Shown: positions 1 to 8,110, numbered from the stretch's first letter. The stretch: 64,000 nucleotides of DNA from FEN-1297 sp021817845 (GCA_021817845.1 JAKAFW010000010.1:35029-99028), one strand, 5' to 3'. Numbers and translations: made by a program. The notes: generated by a model not told the origin, from the letters alone.

Positions 1-1250
1 GCCGCTTTTTCGCCCTCTCTATGGCACTTCGCACATAAATCCGGTATGTTAATCGCAAAAGTCGGCGACTTTGGATCTTTCTTTCCAAGAACTCCATGGG
101 AGCCGTGGCAGTCGGAACAACCCGGCGCATTTGGATCGTTCTTTGCAAATAGCTGACCGTGAATGCTCGTTTTGTATTCATCACCTACCTCAGCATGACA
201 AGCAGAACAATCAACTTTAGCAGTAATTCCTTCACATGGTCTTAGCTTTGATGGATTGACACTCGTATGACATTGGCTGCAGGCAACCTTAGTATGTCGA
301 GATCCGGCAAGCTCATTTATATTTACAAACATCGATCTGCCGTCTGCAGATTTTAGATCTTCTCTTCCATGGCATCGCAGACAATCCTGATCAGCCATCC
401 CCTGTTCATAATAAACGTTTCTAATTTTATGTGGTTGATGACAATCGACGCAAGCCGGCAAAACATGGGCTTCTTTTTCCCAGAGCTCACCGCGAATAAT
501 TTTTCTATGAACGTTTTCGATTGCTGCATGGCATTTAGTGCAGGTAGCAGCAATATTATTTCTTGCAATCGATGATCGTGGATCAGTATGCGGTAAAACC
601 CTATGGGGCGAATGACAGGAAGCGCATGTTGCAGCTACCACAAGCCCTTTCTTTAATAATGCTTCACCATGAATACTCTCGGTATAATTTTCCAAAATAT
701 TCGATTGCGGTATATGCCTTTGAACCTGAACAGGCGAACCTTCGCGGTGACAGCTTCCACAGACATAAGGAATATTTAACGGCGCTACTGCAGATTTTGG
801 ATCTTTAACCGGAAGAATTTCATGAGAGCCATGACATGTTTGACAAACCGGTGCTAACCTATCGCCTTTTGCCGCAGCCCTTCCATGAAGGCTTTCAGTA
901 TAATCTTTGTTTTCCTCTTTATGGCAGTTGGTGCATTTAGCCTTATTTACATTTTCTTTATGCGGAAAGTCGGAATCTTTCAAATCTACATGGCAATCAA
1001 TACACTTTTTTCCGGCATGAACTGAAGAAACTAATTTTTTCTGATCGACAAAAACAGAAATTTCTTTTCCATCCTTTTTTCCTTTTAAAGTTTTGTCTTC
1101 GTGGCAGCTGAGGCAGTCGCTGTTATCCTGCGCCGATGCTGCTGCGGCAAATGCAAAAAGAATATAAGTGAAAAGAAATATCCGGAACAATAAAAACGAA
1201 GAGGAATTTCTTTTACTTTTTATAACGGATTCATAAATTTTTTTTTTCAT
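1..1250 (-). CDS. Multihaem c-type cytochrome (13 CxxCH visible), 3' part outside the window
   Basis: Reading leftwards from the ATG at 1250 the frame stays open to the window edge (416 complete codons), so the C-terminus is missing. An N-terminal hydrophobic stretch ending in ASAQ is a Sec signal peptide, as expected for a periplasmic cytochrome. I read 13 CxxCH haem-binding motifs, starting CLSCH, CIDCH, CTNCH, and several HG/SH repeats between them typical of NrfB/NrfH-like or decahaem-type electron carriers. A clean AGGAG lies 6 nt before the ATG. It sits 36 nt behind the next cytochrome gene on the same strand, so the two form an operon, and its N-terminal half is clearly homologous to that neighbour. 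Likely role is periplasmic electron transfer; the partner oxidant or reductant cannot be told from the sequence. A C-terminal membrane domain like the neighbour's may follow outside the window. Confidence 0.9.
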   Translation of the reverse strand, partial: MKKKIYESVIKSKRNSSSFLLFRIFLFTYILFAFAAAASAQDNSDCLSCHEDKTLKGKKDGKEISVFVDQKKLVSSVHAGKKCIDCHVDLKDSDFPHKENVNKAKCTNCHKEENKDYTESLHGRAAAKGDRLAPVCQTCHGSHEILPVKDPKSAVAPLNIPYVCGSCHREGSPVQVQRHIPQSNILENYTESIHGEALLKKGLVVAATCASCHSPHRVLPHTDPRSSIARNNIAATCTKCHAAIENVHRKIIRGELWEKEAHVLPACVDCHQPHKIRNVYYEQGMADQDCLRCHGREDLKSADGRSMFVNINELAGSRHTKVACSQCHTSVNPSKLRPCEGITAKVDCSACHAEVGDEYKTSIHGQLFAKNDPNAPGCSDCHGSHGVLGKKDPKSPTFAINIPDLCAKCHREGEKA

Positions 1251-1286
1251 GAACTCCTGTTTGCCAGCTTTTGTTTATCCCGCATT

Positions 1287-3500
1287 TTATTTTTCTTTTT
1301 CTTGCTCGAATTGTTGCTGTTTAATTTTTTCAAGTTCAGCCGGATGCTCCTCAGCCATTTCTTCTTCTGTAATTTTGCCGGTAATCCAGGAAGTATTCAT
1401 GGGATAAATATCAGGGTTAAAAATGGTGAAGTAAAAATGCCAAACAACTATTGCAAGGAATGCAAGCCATGCTTCATAATAATGGATTGTTCTTGCTATA
1501 TCCCATCCTAATTTTGTTAATAGGCCGATAGAGGTATTGTCAAACCACATTATGGAACCGGTAATTGACATTACAATAGTACCCCAAACGAGCGCCCAGT
1601 ATTCGGCTTTCTCAACATAGCTGAAGCGGTCAAGCATAGGTTTATTTTTTGAAATACCAAGATTAAATAATGCAACTCCGATGGCATCGGTAAAATCTTT
1701 TCTATTTGGCAGCATATCTTTTAAGAACTGCTTCCCTCTAATTGTGAAAGAGAGATAAAAGATATGATATAAACTTGTCGCAACCAGAATTACTGCAGCT
1801 ATTCTATGTATATAACTTCTATATTCAAAAGCGTTCTTGCTAAGTTCCCGGATATGCGTAACCCACCATGCATTTGGGAAGTGAAGCATAAAGCCGGTAA
1901 TAACAAGCATAATAAAACTTATCGTAAGAAGAATATGTTGAATTCTTTCATTAACCGTCATCCTTAGATACAATGAATGACCGTGAATTTCGTTTCTAAT
2001 TAATCCTTGCTGTTTTAATTTCTTAATTCTTGCTTTTTTAAAGAAGTCAAGAATATTATGAAGAAACATTCCGCCGATAACCGAGATAATCATTAAGATA
2101 TAAAGAGTTGCAATCCAGTATAAGATTGGCTCCGATTTTTTATCGGCTGTAGGAGTAGTAAGGTGAATTTTTCCAATCGCAAAGTTTTCATTTGCGCCTG
2201 GATGACATTTTCCGCAAGTCTTTGAAAGATTTCCCTTGTATACTGTTGAAGTTGGATCGGTTGACGGCTTAATGTTATGTGCGCTGTGACAACTTGCACA
2301 ATTTGCAACTGTTGTAGCACCGCCTTCAAGCGCTAAGCCATGATAGCTGTCCTTAAATGTTGATAACCGATTTGGATTCAAACCGTATTTTTCAGACAAT
2401 TTAACCGAACTATGGCAAGGAGAACAAACCTGGGTTGATAAATTTGCAAACGAAGTCGGCGCATTTGGGTCTTTAGGATTTAAAATATTATGCATTCCGT
2501 GGCAGTCCGTGCAAACCGGAGCATCTCTTCTGCCTTGTTTCAACACCGCTATACCATGAATACTTTGTTTATACTCGTCTGCTATTTTAACGTGGCATTT
2601 TGCACAGGTGTTTGGAATGTTAAATTTGTTCACCGAAGAAGTAGGGTCGCTTCCTGCTTTCATTTGATGAGCCGTGTGGCAATCAATGCATGTTGCTGCT
2701 TTCCCATTACCAGATGAAAGAGCTTTTCCATGAACACTATTTTCATAGGCGGTAATAAATCCTGCCGATGGAGATGTTCGTTCTCTTATCTCTGCATTAT
2801 TTTGATGGCATGATAAGCAAAGTTTTTCCTGTGCAATTTTTAAAGTAACAGTATCCTTATAGGAATATGATGTAATAGCAAACCTATGGCATGAATAACA
2901 ATTAGGAGAGCCTTTGACTTTTTCTGCAAGCCCCTGTGCATGATCAGATCTTAAGAATTCTTTTTTCTGAACCTGATGACAGTTGCCGCAAGCCTCAACC
3001 ATGTTACTGATATAAAATTTCGAACCCGGAACTTTCGGCGAAATAATATCATGAGTGCCATGACAGCCTTTGCAATTTAAATCCGGTTTATCACTCAGAC
3101 CGCTCGCTCGCATCATTTGCGGATGGAAAGGGTGTAATACTGCGGCGTCTTTATGACACGATTTACAATCTATAGGTTGAATATCTTTTTTGTGAGGGTC
3201 GTTATCGGGATTAAAACCTACGTGGCATGAAATACATTGCAGCTTTTGATGCGCAGAATGTGCTAAAACCTTAGCATCAACAAAAAGTGAAACTACTTTT
3301 CCCTGTTTTTTCATTGTTAACGTACTGTCACTATGGCAGGTGAGGCAGTCGTCATTTGTTTGTGCGCTAAGTTTATTTACCGTTAATAAAAATAATAAGG
3401 AAAGAATTAGTAAAGTCAGAACACCATTAAAATTTACTTGTCCATATTTAGGTTGGGATTTTTTATCTTTACTTACTAATTTTGAATTGAAAACCAACAT
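1287..3500 (-). CDS. Thirteen-haem cytochrome c fused to a membrane cytochrome b-like domain
   Basis: The protein (about 737 residues from the ATG at 3500) has a signal anchor ending in LSAQ, then 13 CxxCH motifs (CLTCH first, CGKCH last) over roughly 430 residues, then about five transmembrane helices with paired histidines (RIQH, YIHRI, LYHIF, RTIHYYEAW, VVWHFYF). The tail resembles formate dehydrogenase gamma subunit/cytochrome b561-type di-haem b domains. This layout suggests a quinol-linked membrane enzyme that passes electrons to or from periplasmic haems. The open frame extends to a TTG at 3575, but that would overlap a small ORF with a much better ribosome site, so I prefer the ATG at 3500. 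It precedes the paralogous cytochrome ending at the window edge. Exact substrate is unknown. Confidence 0.88.
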   Translation of the reverse strand: MLVFNSKLVSKDKKSQPKYGQVNFNGVLTLLILSLLFLLTVNKLSAQTNDDCLTCHSDSTLTMKKQGKVVSLFVDAKVLAHSAHQKLQCISCHVGFNPDNDPHKKDIQPIDCKSCHKDAAVLHPFHPQMMRASGLSDKPDLNCKGCHGTHDIISPKVPGSKFYISNMVEACGNCHQVQKKEFLRSDHAQGLAEKVKGSPNCYSCHRFAITSYSYKDTVTLKIAQEKLCLSCHQNNAEIRERTSPSAGFITAYENSVHGKALSSGNGKAATCIDCHTAHQMKAGSDPTSSVNKFNIPNTCAKCHVKIADEYKQSIHGIAVLKQGRRDAPVCTDCHGMHNILNPKDPNAPTSFANLSTQVCSPCHSSVKLSEKYGLNPNRLSTFKDSYHGLALEGGATTVANCASCHSAHNIKPSTDPTSTVYKGNLSKTCGKCHPGANENFAIGKIHLTTPTADKKSEPILYWIATLYILMIISVIGGMFLHNILDFFKKARIKKLKQQGLIRNEIHGHSLYLRMTVNERIQHILLTISFIMLVITGFMLHFPNAWWVTHIRELSKNAFEYRSYIHRIAAVILVATSLYHIFYLSFTIRGKQFLKDMLPNRKDFTDAIGVALFNLGISKNKPMLDRFSYVEKAEYWALVWGTIVMSITGSIMWFDNTSIGLLTKLGWDIARTIHYYEAWLAFLAIVVWHFYFTIFNPDIYPMNTSWITGKITEEEMAEEHPAELEKIKQQQFEQEKEK

Positions 3501-3540
3501 AATTGCCCGCTCTATTTTTCTGTGTTTTTTCCTATTAATT

Positions 3541-3615
3541 TTATATAGTAAACGCAAACCCGAACAATGCAACAATCGTTACAACAAAAAGCAAATATAA
3601 AATTACGTTTTTCAT
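3541..3615 (-). CDS. Tiny single-helix membrane peptide upstream of the cytochrome operon
   Basis: A 24-residue ORF (MKNVILYLLFVV...FAFTI) made almost wholly of one hydrophobic helix. A strong GAGAGG site at 3621-3626 precedes two adjacent ATGs (3618 and 3615); the second has the better spacing. It ends 40 nt before the preferred ATG of the 13-haem cytochrome. Small single-helix subunits are common in cytochrome complexes (CydX, CcoQ-like), so it could be an accessory subunit; a translated leader is the alternative. It matches no family I know, and the call rests on the ribosome site, hydrophobicity and position. Confidence 0.5.
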   Translation of the reverse strand: MKNVILYLLFVVTIVALFGFAFTI

Positions 3616-3630
3616 CATTACCTCTCGCTA

Positions 3631-3741
3631 TTACTTATTATTATATTTTGTCACAAAATATTTATATACGTCTGGAAATCGTTTTTCTAAATGTAACCCT
3701 GCATAAACAAAGAATATGCCGTAAATGATAGCAAAAAGAAT
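3631..3741 (-). CDS. Possible small membrane ORF lacking a standard start
   Basis: A 36-codon open stretch encodes a hydrophobic segment followed by a charged tail (HLEKRFPDVYKYFVTKYNNK) and stops 13 nt before the next small ORF. It reads like a real short membrane protein, but the frame opens after a stop with only ATT/CTT codons at the front. An ATG overlaps the start one base out of frame (ATGAATTC), so a one-base deletion, a non-standard ATT start, or chance are all possible. The palindrome at 3644-3660 lies inside it. Confidence 0.25.
   Translation of the reverse strand: MLFAIIYGIFFVYAGLHLEKRFPDVYKYFVTKYNNK
3644..3660. promoter_or_regulatory. Palindrome resembling a Crp/Fnr-family operator
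   Basis: TATTTTGTCACAAAATA is a perfect 8-bp inverted repeat around a central C. The TTGT-ACAA type symmetry recalls Crp/Fnr-family sites. It lies about 25 nt upstream of the small ORF that leads the cytochrome operon, a sensible place for a respiratory regulator, but it also falls inside a possible upstream small ORF. The same ten bases TTTTGTCACA recur in the inverted repeat at 20937. Function is inferred only. Confidence 0.35.
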
Positions 3742-3772
3742 TCATAAGTATTAGAAAATGATTGTCTAATAA

Positions 3773-3814
3773 CCATCAATGAGAATAGAGTTTTATTATC
3801 ATTCTCATTGATGG
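3773..3814. repeat. Perfect 14-bp inverted repeat (operator or terminator)
   Basis: Arms at 3773-3786 (CCATCAATGAGAAT) and 3801-3814 are exact reverse complements around a 14-nt loop. It stands between the aminotransferase 3' end (4030) and the start of the leftward cytochrome operon, so it could end the first transcript or regulate the second. No T-run follows on either strand, which argues against a classical terminator. The AATGAGAAT half-sites loosely resemble Fur-box hexamers; that resemblance is weak evidence. Confidence 0.5.
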
Positions 3815-3961
3815 GAAAAGGTTTGTAAAATTGTTGGAATTCATAACACTTTAATAGGTGGGGATAAGTTTCTTCGTGAAGTCGGTTTTAGGAGTCAGGT
3901 ATATAACTTCTTTTAATATTTAAGCCATCTTACGCATGATTTCCCTCTGGAGTAATGTAGT

Positions 3962-4046
3962 GTTGAAATAATACAAAAAATTAGTCTAGTCCATCACTGT
4001 TTTTCCAACCTGCTGGCGGCAGACTGGTATTACAAAGGTTGCGTAA
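3962..4046. repeat. Dispersed intergenic repeat, family 2, copy A
   Basis: This stretch aligns with 57280-57367: shared blocks include AAATTAGTCT, TTTTTCCAACCT, GGTATT and the GGTTG-GTAA end, with small length differences between blocks. In this copy the last five codons and stop of the neighbouring aminotransferase are provided by the repeat. A non-coding dispersed element is the simplest reading. Confidence 0.6.
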
Positions 4047-5517
4047 TATGAGTATTTAACCAACTTGTGATAATCTTCTTTTCTTCTTCATTTGATGAGA
4101 GGTGAAAAAATTCATTATTTTGTTGACAGTAACGATAATCTTTTTCCCATGAGGATATATTTCTTGCTGTTACTTTAATCGATTCGATAATGAATTCCAA
4201 TTCTTCGTTCGTAGTTGTAGGATGAATTGACATTCTTACCCATCCGGGTTTTTCAGAAAGATCGCCTTCGTTTATTTTCTCTGTAATATGTTTCGATTGA
4301 TCCGGGCTGACGTGTAAAAGGTAATGCCCATAAGTTCCTGCGCAAGAACATCCGCCGCGCATTTGAATTCCGAATCTGTCATTCAAAATTTTTACTAATA
4401 AATTATAATGAATTTTGTCGACATAAAAAGAAATTGCGCCAAGCCTGTCTTCAATATTATCAGCCAGGATATGAAGTCCCGGGATTTTCCTTAAACCGTA
4501 AATTGCTGTCTTAACTAAATATTTTTCTCTTTGCTCCATCTTCTCAACGTTCATTTCCTCTTTTAATTTTACGCAAAGCGCAGCTTTAATAGTTTGAAGA
4601 AAAGCAGGAGTTCCACCGTCTTCACGAAGTTCGATATTTGATACGAATTTATGCTGCCCCCATGGGTTAGTCCAATCCACCGTACCGCCGCCGGGATTAT
4701 CAGGTACGAGATTCTTATAAAGATGTGAATCAAAAATTATAACACCCGGCGTTCCGGGTCCGCCTAAAAATTTATGAGGTGAGAAGAATATAGCATCTAA
4801 CTTTTCTAAAGGATCAGCCGGATGCATATCAATATTTATATACGGCGCGGAACATGCAAAATCAACAAAGCAAAAGCCGCCGTTCTCGTGCATCATTTTT
4901 GCCATTTTATGATACGGTGTTTCAATACCTGTAACATTTGAGCACGCGGTAAATGCACCGATTTTTAATTTTCTATCTTTATACTTTTCAAGCTGAACTT
5001 CAAAATCATGCAGATCGATCAAGCCTTCGGAATCCGGCTGTATGCAAACCACATCAGCTATTGTTTCCAACCACGAGGTATGATTAGAATGATGTTCCAT
5101 GTGTGTTACAAAAACAACGGGAGTTAATTCAACAGGTAGATTAAGGTACGCCTTTAATTGTTCCGGCACCTTTAGCCCCAAAATCCTTTGGAATTTATTT
5201 ATCATCGCAGTCATTCCGGAACCGGCTGTAATAATAACATCATCTTTGCCGGCGTGTACATGGTCTTTAATTATTTCATGAGCTGCTTGATAAGCGACCG
5301 TCATTGTTGTGCCGGTAATGCTTGCTTCGGAATGCGTATTGCCGACGTAGGGTCCAAAAGTTTCTACAATTTTCTTTTCAATCGGAGCATAAAGCCTGCC
5401 GCTTGCTATCCAGTCAGCATAGATAATTTGTTTCTCACCGTAAGGAGATAAAAAAGTTTGATCAATACCGATAATATTTTTTCTGAATTGGTTGAAATAT
5501 TCTTCTAAATCTTGCAT
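4030..5517 (-). CDS. Class V aminotransferase (cysteine desulfurase/SufS-like), PLP-dependent
   Basis: A 495-residue PLP fold-type I enzyme. FVDFACSAPY (about residues 217-226) supplies the Asp that contacts the PLP ring nitrogen, and FFSPHKFLGG carries the Schiff-base lysine near residue 249. Near residue 390 RGGCSCAGTYGHYLL holds cysteines where desulfurases keep their persulfide Cys, though the surrounding loop is not the standard SufS or IscS loop. It is longer than SufS (about 410), with extra N- and C-terminal segments. No SufBCDU or IscU gene lies nearby, so selenocysteine-lyase-like or other class V activity is possible. The ATG at 5517 is the only good start. The extreme C-terminus is encoded in a dispersed repeat. 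Confidence 0.82.
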   Translation of the reverse strand: MQDLEEYFNQFRKNIIGIDQTFLSPYGEKQIIYADWIASGRLYAPIEKKIVETFGPYVGNTHSEASITGTTMTVAYQAAHEIIKDHVHAGKDDVIITAGSGMTAMINKFQRILGLKVPEQLKAYLNLPVELTPVVFVTHMEHHSNHTSWLETIADVVCIQPDSEGLIDLHDFEVQLEKYKDRKLKIGAFTACSNVTGIETPYHKMAKMMHENGGFCFVDFACSAPYINIDMHPADPLEKLDAIFFSPHKFLGGPGTPGVIIFDSHLYKNLVPDNPGGGTVDWTNPWGQHKFVSNIELREDGGTPAFLQTIKAALCVKLKEEMNVEKMEQREKYLVKTAIYGLRKIPGLHILADNIEDRLGAISFYVDKIHYNLLVKILNDRFGIQMRGGCSCAGTYGHYLLHVSPDQSKHITEKINEGDLSEKPGWVRMSIHPTTTNEELEFIIESIKVTARNISSWEKDYRYCQQNNEFFHLSSNEEEKKIITSWLNTHITQPL

Positions 5518-5635
5518 AAAGGATTTCGTAAAAAATTATGCACAATTGCGTGACTTTATTGTTGCTAAACTATGAATTTTTTTCTTTTAAAGAAACAAGA
5601 ATTTATTTCGGGTTTGCAGCTAAACTAATTCTGAT

Positions 5636-5758
5636 GTGACAAAAATTAAGTTGTCTAAAAAGGAAAGTATAATCAAGGCTAGTGTGGAGCGGGATAAAAT
5701 TCTGATGGATATGGGAGAGAAATTTACGCGGGAGTATTTTATGAAAAAGTATAATTAG
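5636..5758 (+). CDS. Small hypothetical ORF, basic and helical
   Basis: A GTG-started 40-codon ORF with amphipathic, lysine- and glutamate-rich content (for example KLSKKESIIKASVERDKIL) that looks like coding rather than random AT-rich sequence. No convincing ribosome site precedes it and I recognise no family. It stands alone between the minus-strand aminotransferase and a decayed gene, so it may be a remnant. Confidence 0.22.
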   Translation: MTKIKLSKKESIIKASVERDKILMDMGEKFTREYFMKKYN

Positions 5759-5887
5759 GGAGAGGGGTTATCAAGATATTAACAAAGAAAGAAAAAAATA
5801 ACAAAAAAAGAAAGCAATCCTTATTATTATTTTTGTCAATTATTTTTAGGACGGGACATGCAACTTCAAGGGGTTATTACGAAGCAA

Positions 5888-6170
5888 TTAAGAGATGCGT
5901 TTTAAATAAACATATTTTCCGCTTTTGCTTTCAGGATCAATTTTATAATTCCTAAGCTGTACCATAAATTCAATGGTCTTTTTTGCTTTCTTCTCGTAAA
6001 CGGCTTCCATAAATACTTCAAATCAGGTGATTCGGATGTACCAATAAATACTCTTATCGTTTAGTGTGGTTAAATATGGGAACTTTATGTATTGTCGGGA
6101 AAAACTAGCAAAGCATCGTTTTCCTATGTATGGGATGTAGACATCAGAACTATGGACCGACTCATGTTGA
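5888..6170 (-). pseudogene. Decayed gene remnant with an in-frame stop
   Basis: On the minus strand one frame reads IKFPYLTTLNDKSIYWYIRIT, then a TGA, then FEVFMEAVYEKKAKKTIEF and on to a TAA at 5888-5890. Both halves are protein-like and in the same frame, so a single nonsense change explains the break. No start codon with a ribosome site is visible on the right side. Family not recognised. The remaining part of the gap to 6355 shows nothing I can support. Confidence 0.35.
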
Positions 6171-6355
6171 ATAGTAAATTAAAATATTTTTTTAATATTA
6201 CTATTTGGCAGTTTAAGAATAATTTCGAATAATTTAGTTTTTTTCCCTTATTTGGTATGTATGAATTAAAATTTGTAAAACTAATCCAATACTATTAATA
6301 TCTGTTTGGATAGCCAAATGGCAAGCTCTTTTGCAATATTTGTTTTTTAATTACA

Positions 6356-6838
6356 CTATAATATGCTGCTCATATAGTCAATATCTTGTTTCTTGAAGTC
6401 CCATTTTACAATTTGAATTCTTCTGTTTGGTTTAAATTCTAAAACATCTTTTCTATTGTAAGTTTTAAGTAATTTGCTAATTGTTGTCCCCATTCCGTGA
6501 GGACTTAATAGGATTGCATAAATAGGAAGCGCAATGCTTGAATAACCTATTAGTTGAGAAAGACTGATGAGTGAAAGAGTCGTATTCTTGCATTCAATAA
6601 AGACCAAATCAACTTTGTCAGAATATTCTATAAAGCCTGTTATATCTTGACGAATTTGAAATGTAGTGAACTCTGGGAAATACCCTTGGTAATTTAGTTT
6701 AATAATAAAATTACTTAGATCGCTATCATGTGTGTCAAGCACCTGTATCTTTTTTGCTTTTTTCCCAAACCTTTGCTGCAAGTCCTTTTTTAACCATTTG
6801 ATAATATCAGGATACATTTCTATTTCAGTCTGGTACAT
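6356..6838 (-). CDS. Small PD-(D/E)XK nuclease, probable restriction endonuclease subunit
   Basis: 160 residues from the ATG at 6838, which follows the stop of the previous gene by only a few bases with AAAAGG upstream; the longer frame would run into that gene. The active-site pattern is textbook: an N-terminal helix Glu (E6), then VDLVFIECK with D77, E82 and K84, then SQLIGY with Gln95. This fold cuts DNA with Mg2+. The protein is too small to hold a large recognition domain, like the small subunits of heterodimeric type IIS enzymes (BspD6I, BtsI, BsrDI). Being last in a cassette with a double methyltransferase and a DNA-binding-type LAGLIDADG protein, it is likely the cleaving component. 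Confidence 0.72.
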   Translation of the reverse strand: MYQTEIEMYPDIIKWLKKDLQQRFGKKAKKIQVLDTHDSDLSNFIIKLNYQGYFPEFTTFQIRQDITGFIEYSDKVDLVFIECKNTTLSLISLSQLIGYSSIALPIYAILLSPHGMGTTISKLLKTYNRKDVLEFKPNRRIQIVKWDFKKQDIDYMSSIL

Positions 6839-6840
6839 AC

Positions 6841-7722
6841 TTAACCTTTTTGCAAGTAGCAGCCTAAACATTTACAAATTTCTTTATAGCTGTTGAAATG
6901 TTGTCCGTTAATTTCGGCTGGTAATTTTTCGTGCGTCTCAAGTGGATGTATGTCTTTATTTTTAGCATGGCCTACTGTTCCTGTGCAAAGAGATTGACGT
7001 CTCTCAAAATTTGCTTTATTGTTTTCTACAAGTTCTGCAAGAGCTTCATTCTTATGTGAAATATAAAAGCCTATATTCTCGAAATCTTCTGCGTAAATTT
7101 TTATTTGATGTTCTTTTGCCCAACTCGTTCCTGAGCCGCCTCTGATGTTTGGATGTCCGTATCCGATGTATTGAATGGCAACATTCAGAGATTGAGCAAG
7201 TTGACAAATTTGGGGGGGTAAGAACCAATTCTTGTTTGAGATTTCAATATAGACACGATGCCTCCCGGCTTGGTCAACATTTGACTTACGAACAAAACCA
7301 GTAACATCAGCAAGTCCTCTTAAAAATTCTTTTTTGTTAATTTCAGTTGTTTCAAAGATAGGTTCGGGAATTAAGAAATTATGATAACTAAAACGAGTCC
7401 CGTTAATGAGATACTTGATGAACAACCAAGAAATATCTTCTTTCGTCCATAAAAGGACAAGAGATATTTTATTATCTGTAACTTTTTGAACATCAATTCC
7501 CATTTGTTGTATTCGATAAACAACAGGATCTAGCGATGTTTGAATATGTAAGCGTTGGTCGAAAACCTTTGTGATTGCTTTAGATTCAAGAGTTTTATAC
7601 TCAAAATCAATGATAATTTTTTTTACATCGTTGTTGTATTGAATTTCGCCATGGCCTGTGATAAGTCCCAGAAGATAGGAAATATCTGAGGTTAGGAAAT
7701 TCGAAATCTTATTTTTTTCCAT
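6841..7722 (-). CDS. LAGLIDADG-fold protein with altered catalytic positions, in a restriction cassette
   Basis: 293 residues. Two spaced motifs match LAGLIDADG helices: LLGLITGHG (17-25) and LRGLADVTG (134-142), about 117 residues apart, the layout of a monomeric two-repeat homing-endonuclease fold. The final acidic residue of each motif, the metal ligand in active meganucleases, is His24 and Thr141 here, so I infer loss of cutting with the DNA-binding saddle kept. The C-terminus has a Cys/His-rich tail (C283, C285, C288, with C246 and histidines before it) that could bind zinc. Its ATG overlaps the upstream stop as TAATG, indicating translational coupling. Most likely the sequence-reading subunit for the adjacent PD-(D/E)XK nuclease; an ordinary homing endonuclease is less likely because no intron or intein is disrupted. 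Confidence 0.62.
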   Translation of the reverse strand: MEKNKISNFLTSDISYLLGLITGHGEIQYNNDVKKIIIDFEYKTLESKAITKVFDQRLHIQTSLDPVVYRIQQMGIDVQKVTDNKISLVLLWTKEDISWLFIKYLINGTRFSYHNFLIPEPIFETTEINKKEFLRGLADVTGFVRKSNVDQAGRHRVYIEISNKNWFLPPQICQLAQSLNVAIQYIGYGHPNIRGGSGTSWAKEHQIKIYAEDFENIGFYISHKNEALAELVENNKANFERRQSLCTGTVGHAKNKDIHPLETHEKLPAEINGQHFNSYKEICKCLGCYLQKG

Positions 7723-8108
7723 TAATGAATTCTCCCAGGGATTTGTGTGTTTAGCACATATCCTCTGGAAAATAGGTCATAAATAAAATCATTATTATTG
7801 ATCCTTCTGTCATATTGCTCATAACCATGTCGATTATTGTTAACGCAAAGTTCGTTTAAAGAATTAGGCAAATTTCCATCAGAAACAAAATATAATCTTA
7901 GCTCTACTCCCCACTTATTTGCACCTGCAGCCCATATGTAAAAAGGCGCTTGTTCTGTACTTACGGGTAGCGGAAAATTATTTGTAAGAGTTGCATACAA
8001 ATTTTCAAATCGTGTCTGTGAATTTACCGGCAATTCAACCTCAATAAGAGTTTGCCTAGTTGGATCGCTTAAATAGATTACTGATTCGTCAAATTCTGTT
8101 TGTGTCAT
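7722..8108 (-). CDS. Unknown protein of the restriction cassette
   Basis: 128 residues, no recognised family. It is acidic at the N-terminus, has no membrane segment, and carries aromatic motifs such as FYIWAAGANKWGVELRLYF in the middle. Start ATG at 8108 is preceded by TTTAGGAGACTATAAAC, whose AGGAG lies inside the last codons of the methyltransferase gene; its stop overlaps the next ATG as TAATG. This tight coupling on both sides means it is an integral component, perhaps a specificity, regulatory or assembly subunit, but that is inference. Confidence 0.6.
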   Translation of the reverse strand: MTQTEFDESVIYLSDPTRQTLIEVELPVNSQTRFENLYATLTNNFPLPVSTEQAPFYIWAAGANKWGVELRLYFVSDGNLPNSLNELCVNNNRHGYEQYDRRINNNDFIYDLFSRGYVLNTQIPGRIH

Positions 8109-8110
8109 GT

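Noticed and set aside
3500..3575. Extended TTG start for the 13-haem cytochrome b fusion
   Set aside because: It would overlap a small ORF that has a far better ribosome site, and the extra residues do not resemble a signal peptide.
6838..6871. Longer start of the PD-(D/E)XK nuclease
   Set aside because: It would lie wholly inside the preceding gene; the ATG at 6838 is directly after its stop.
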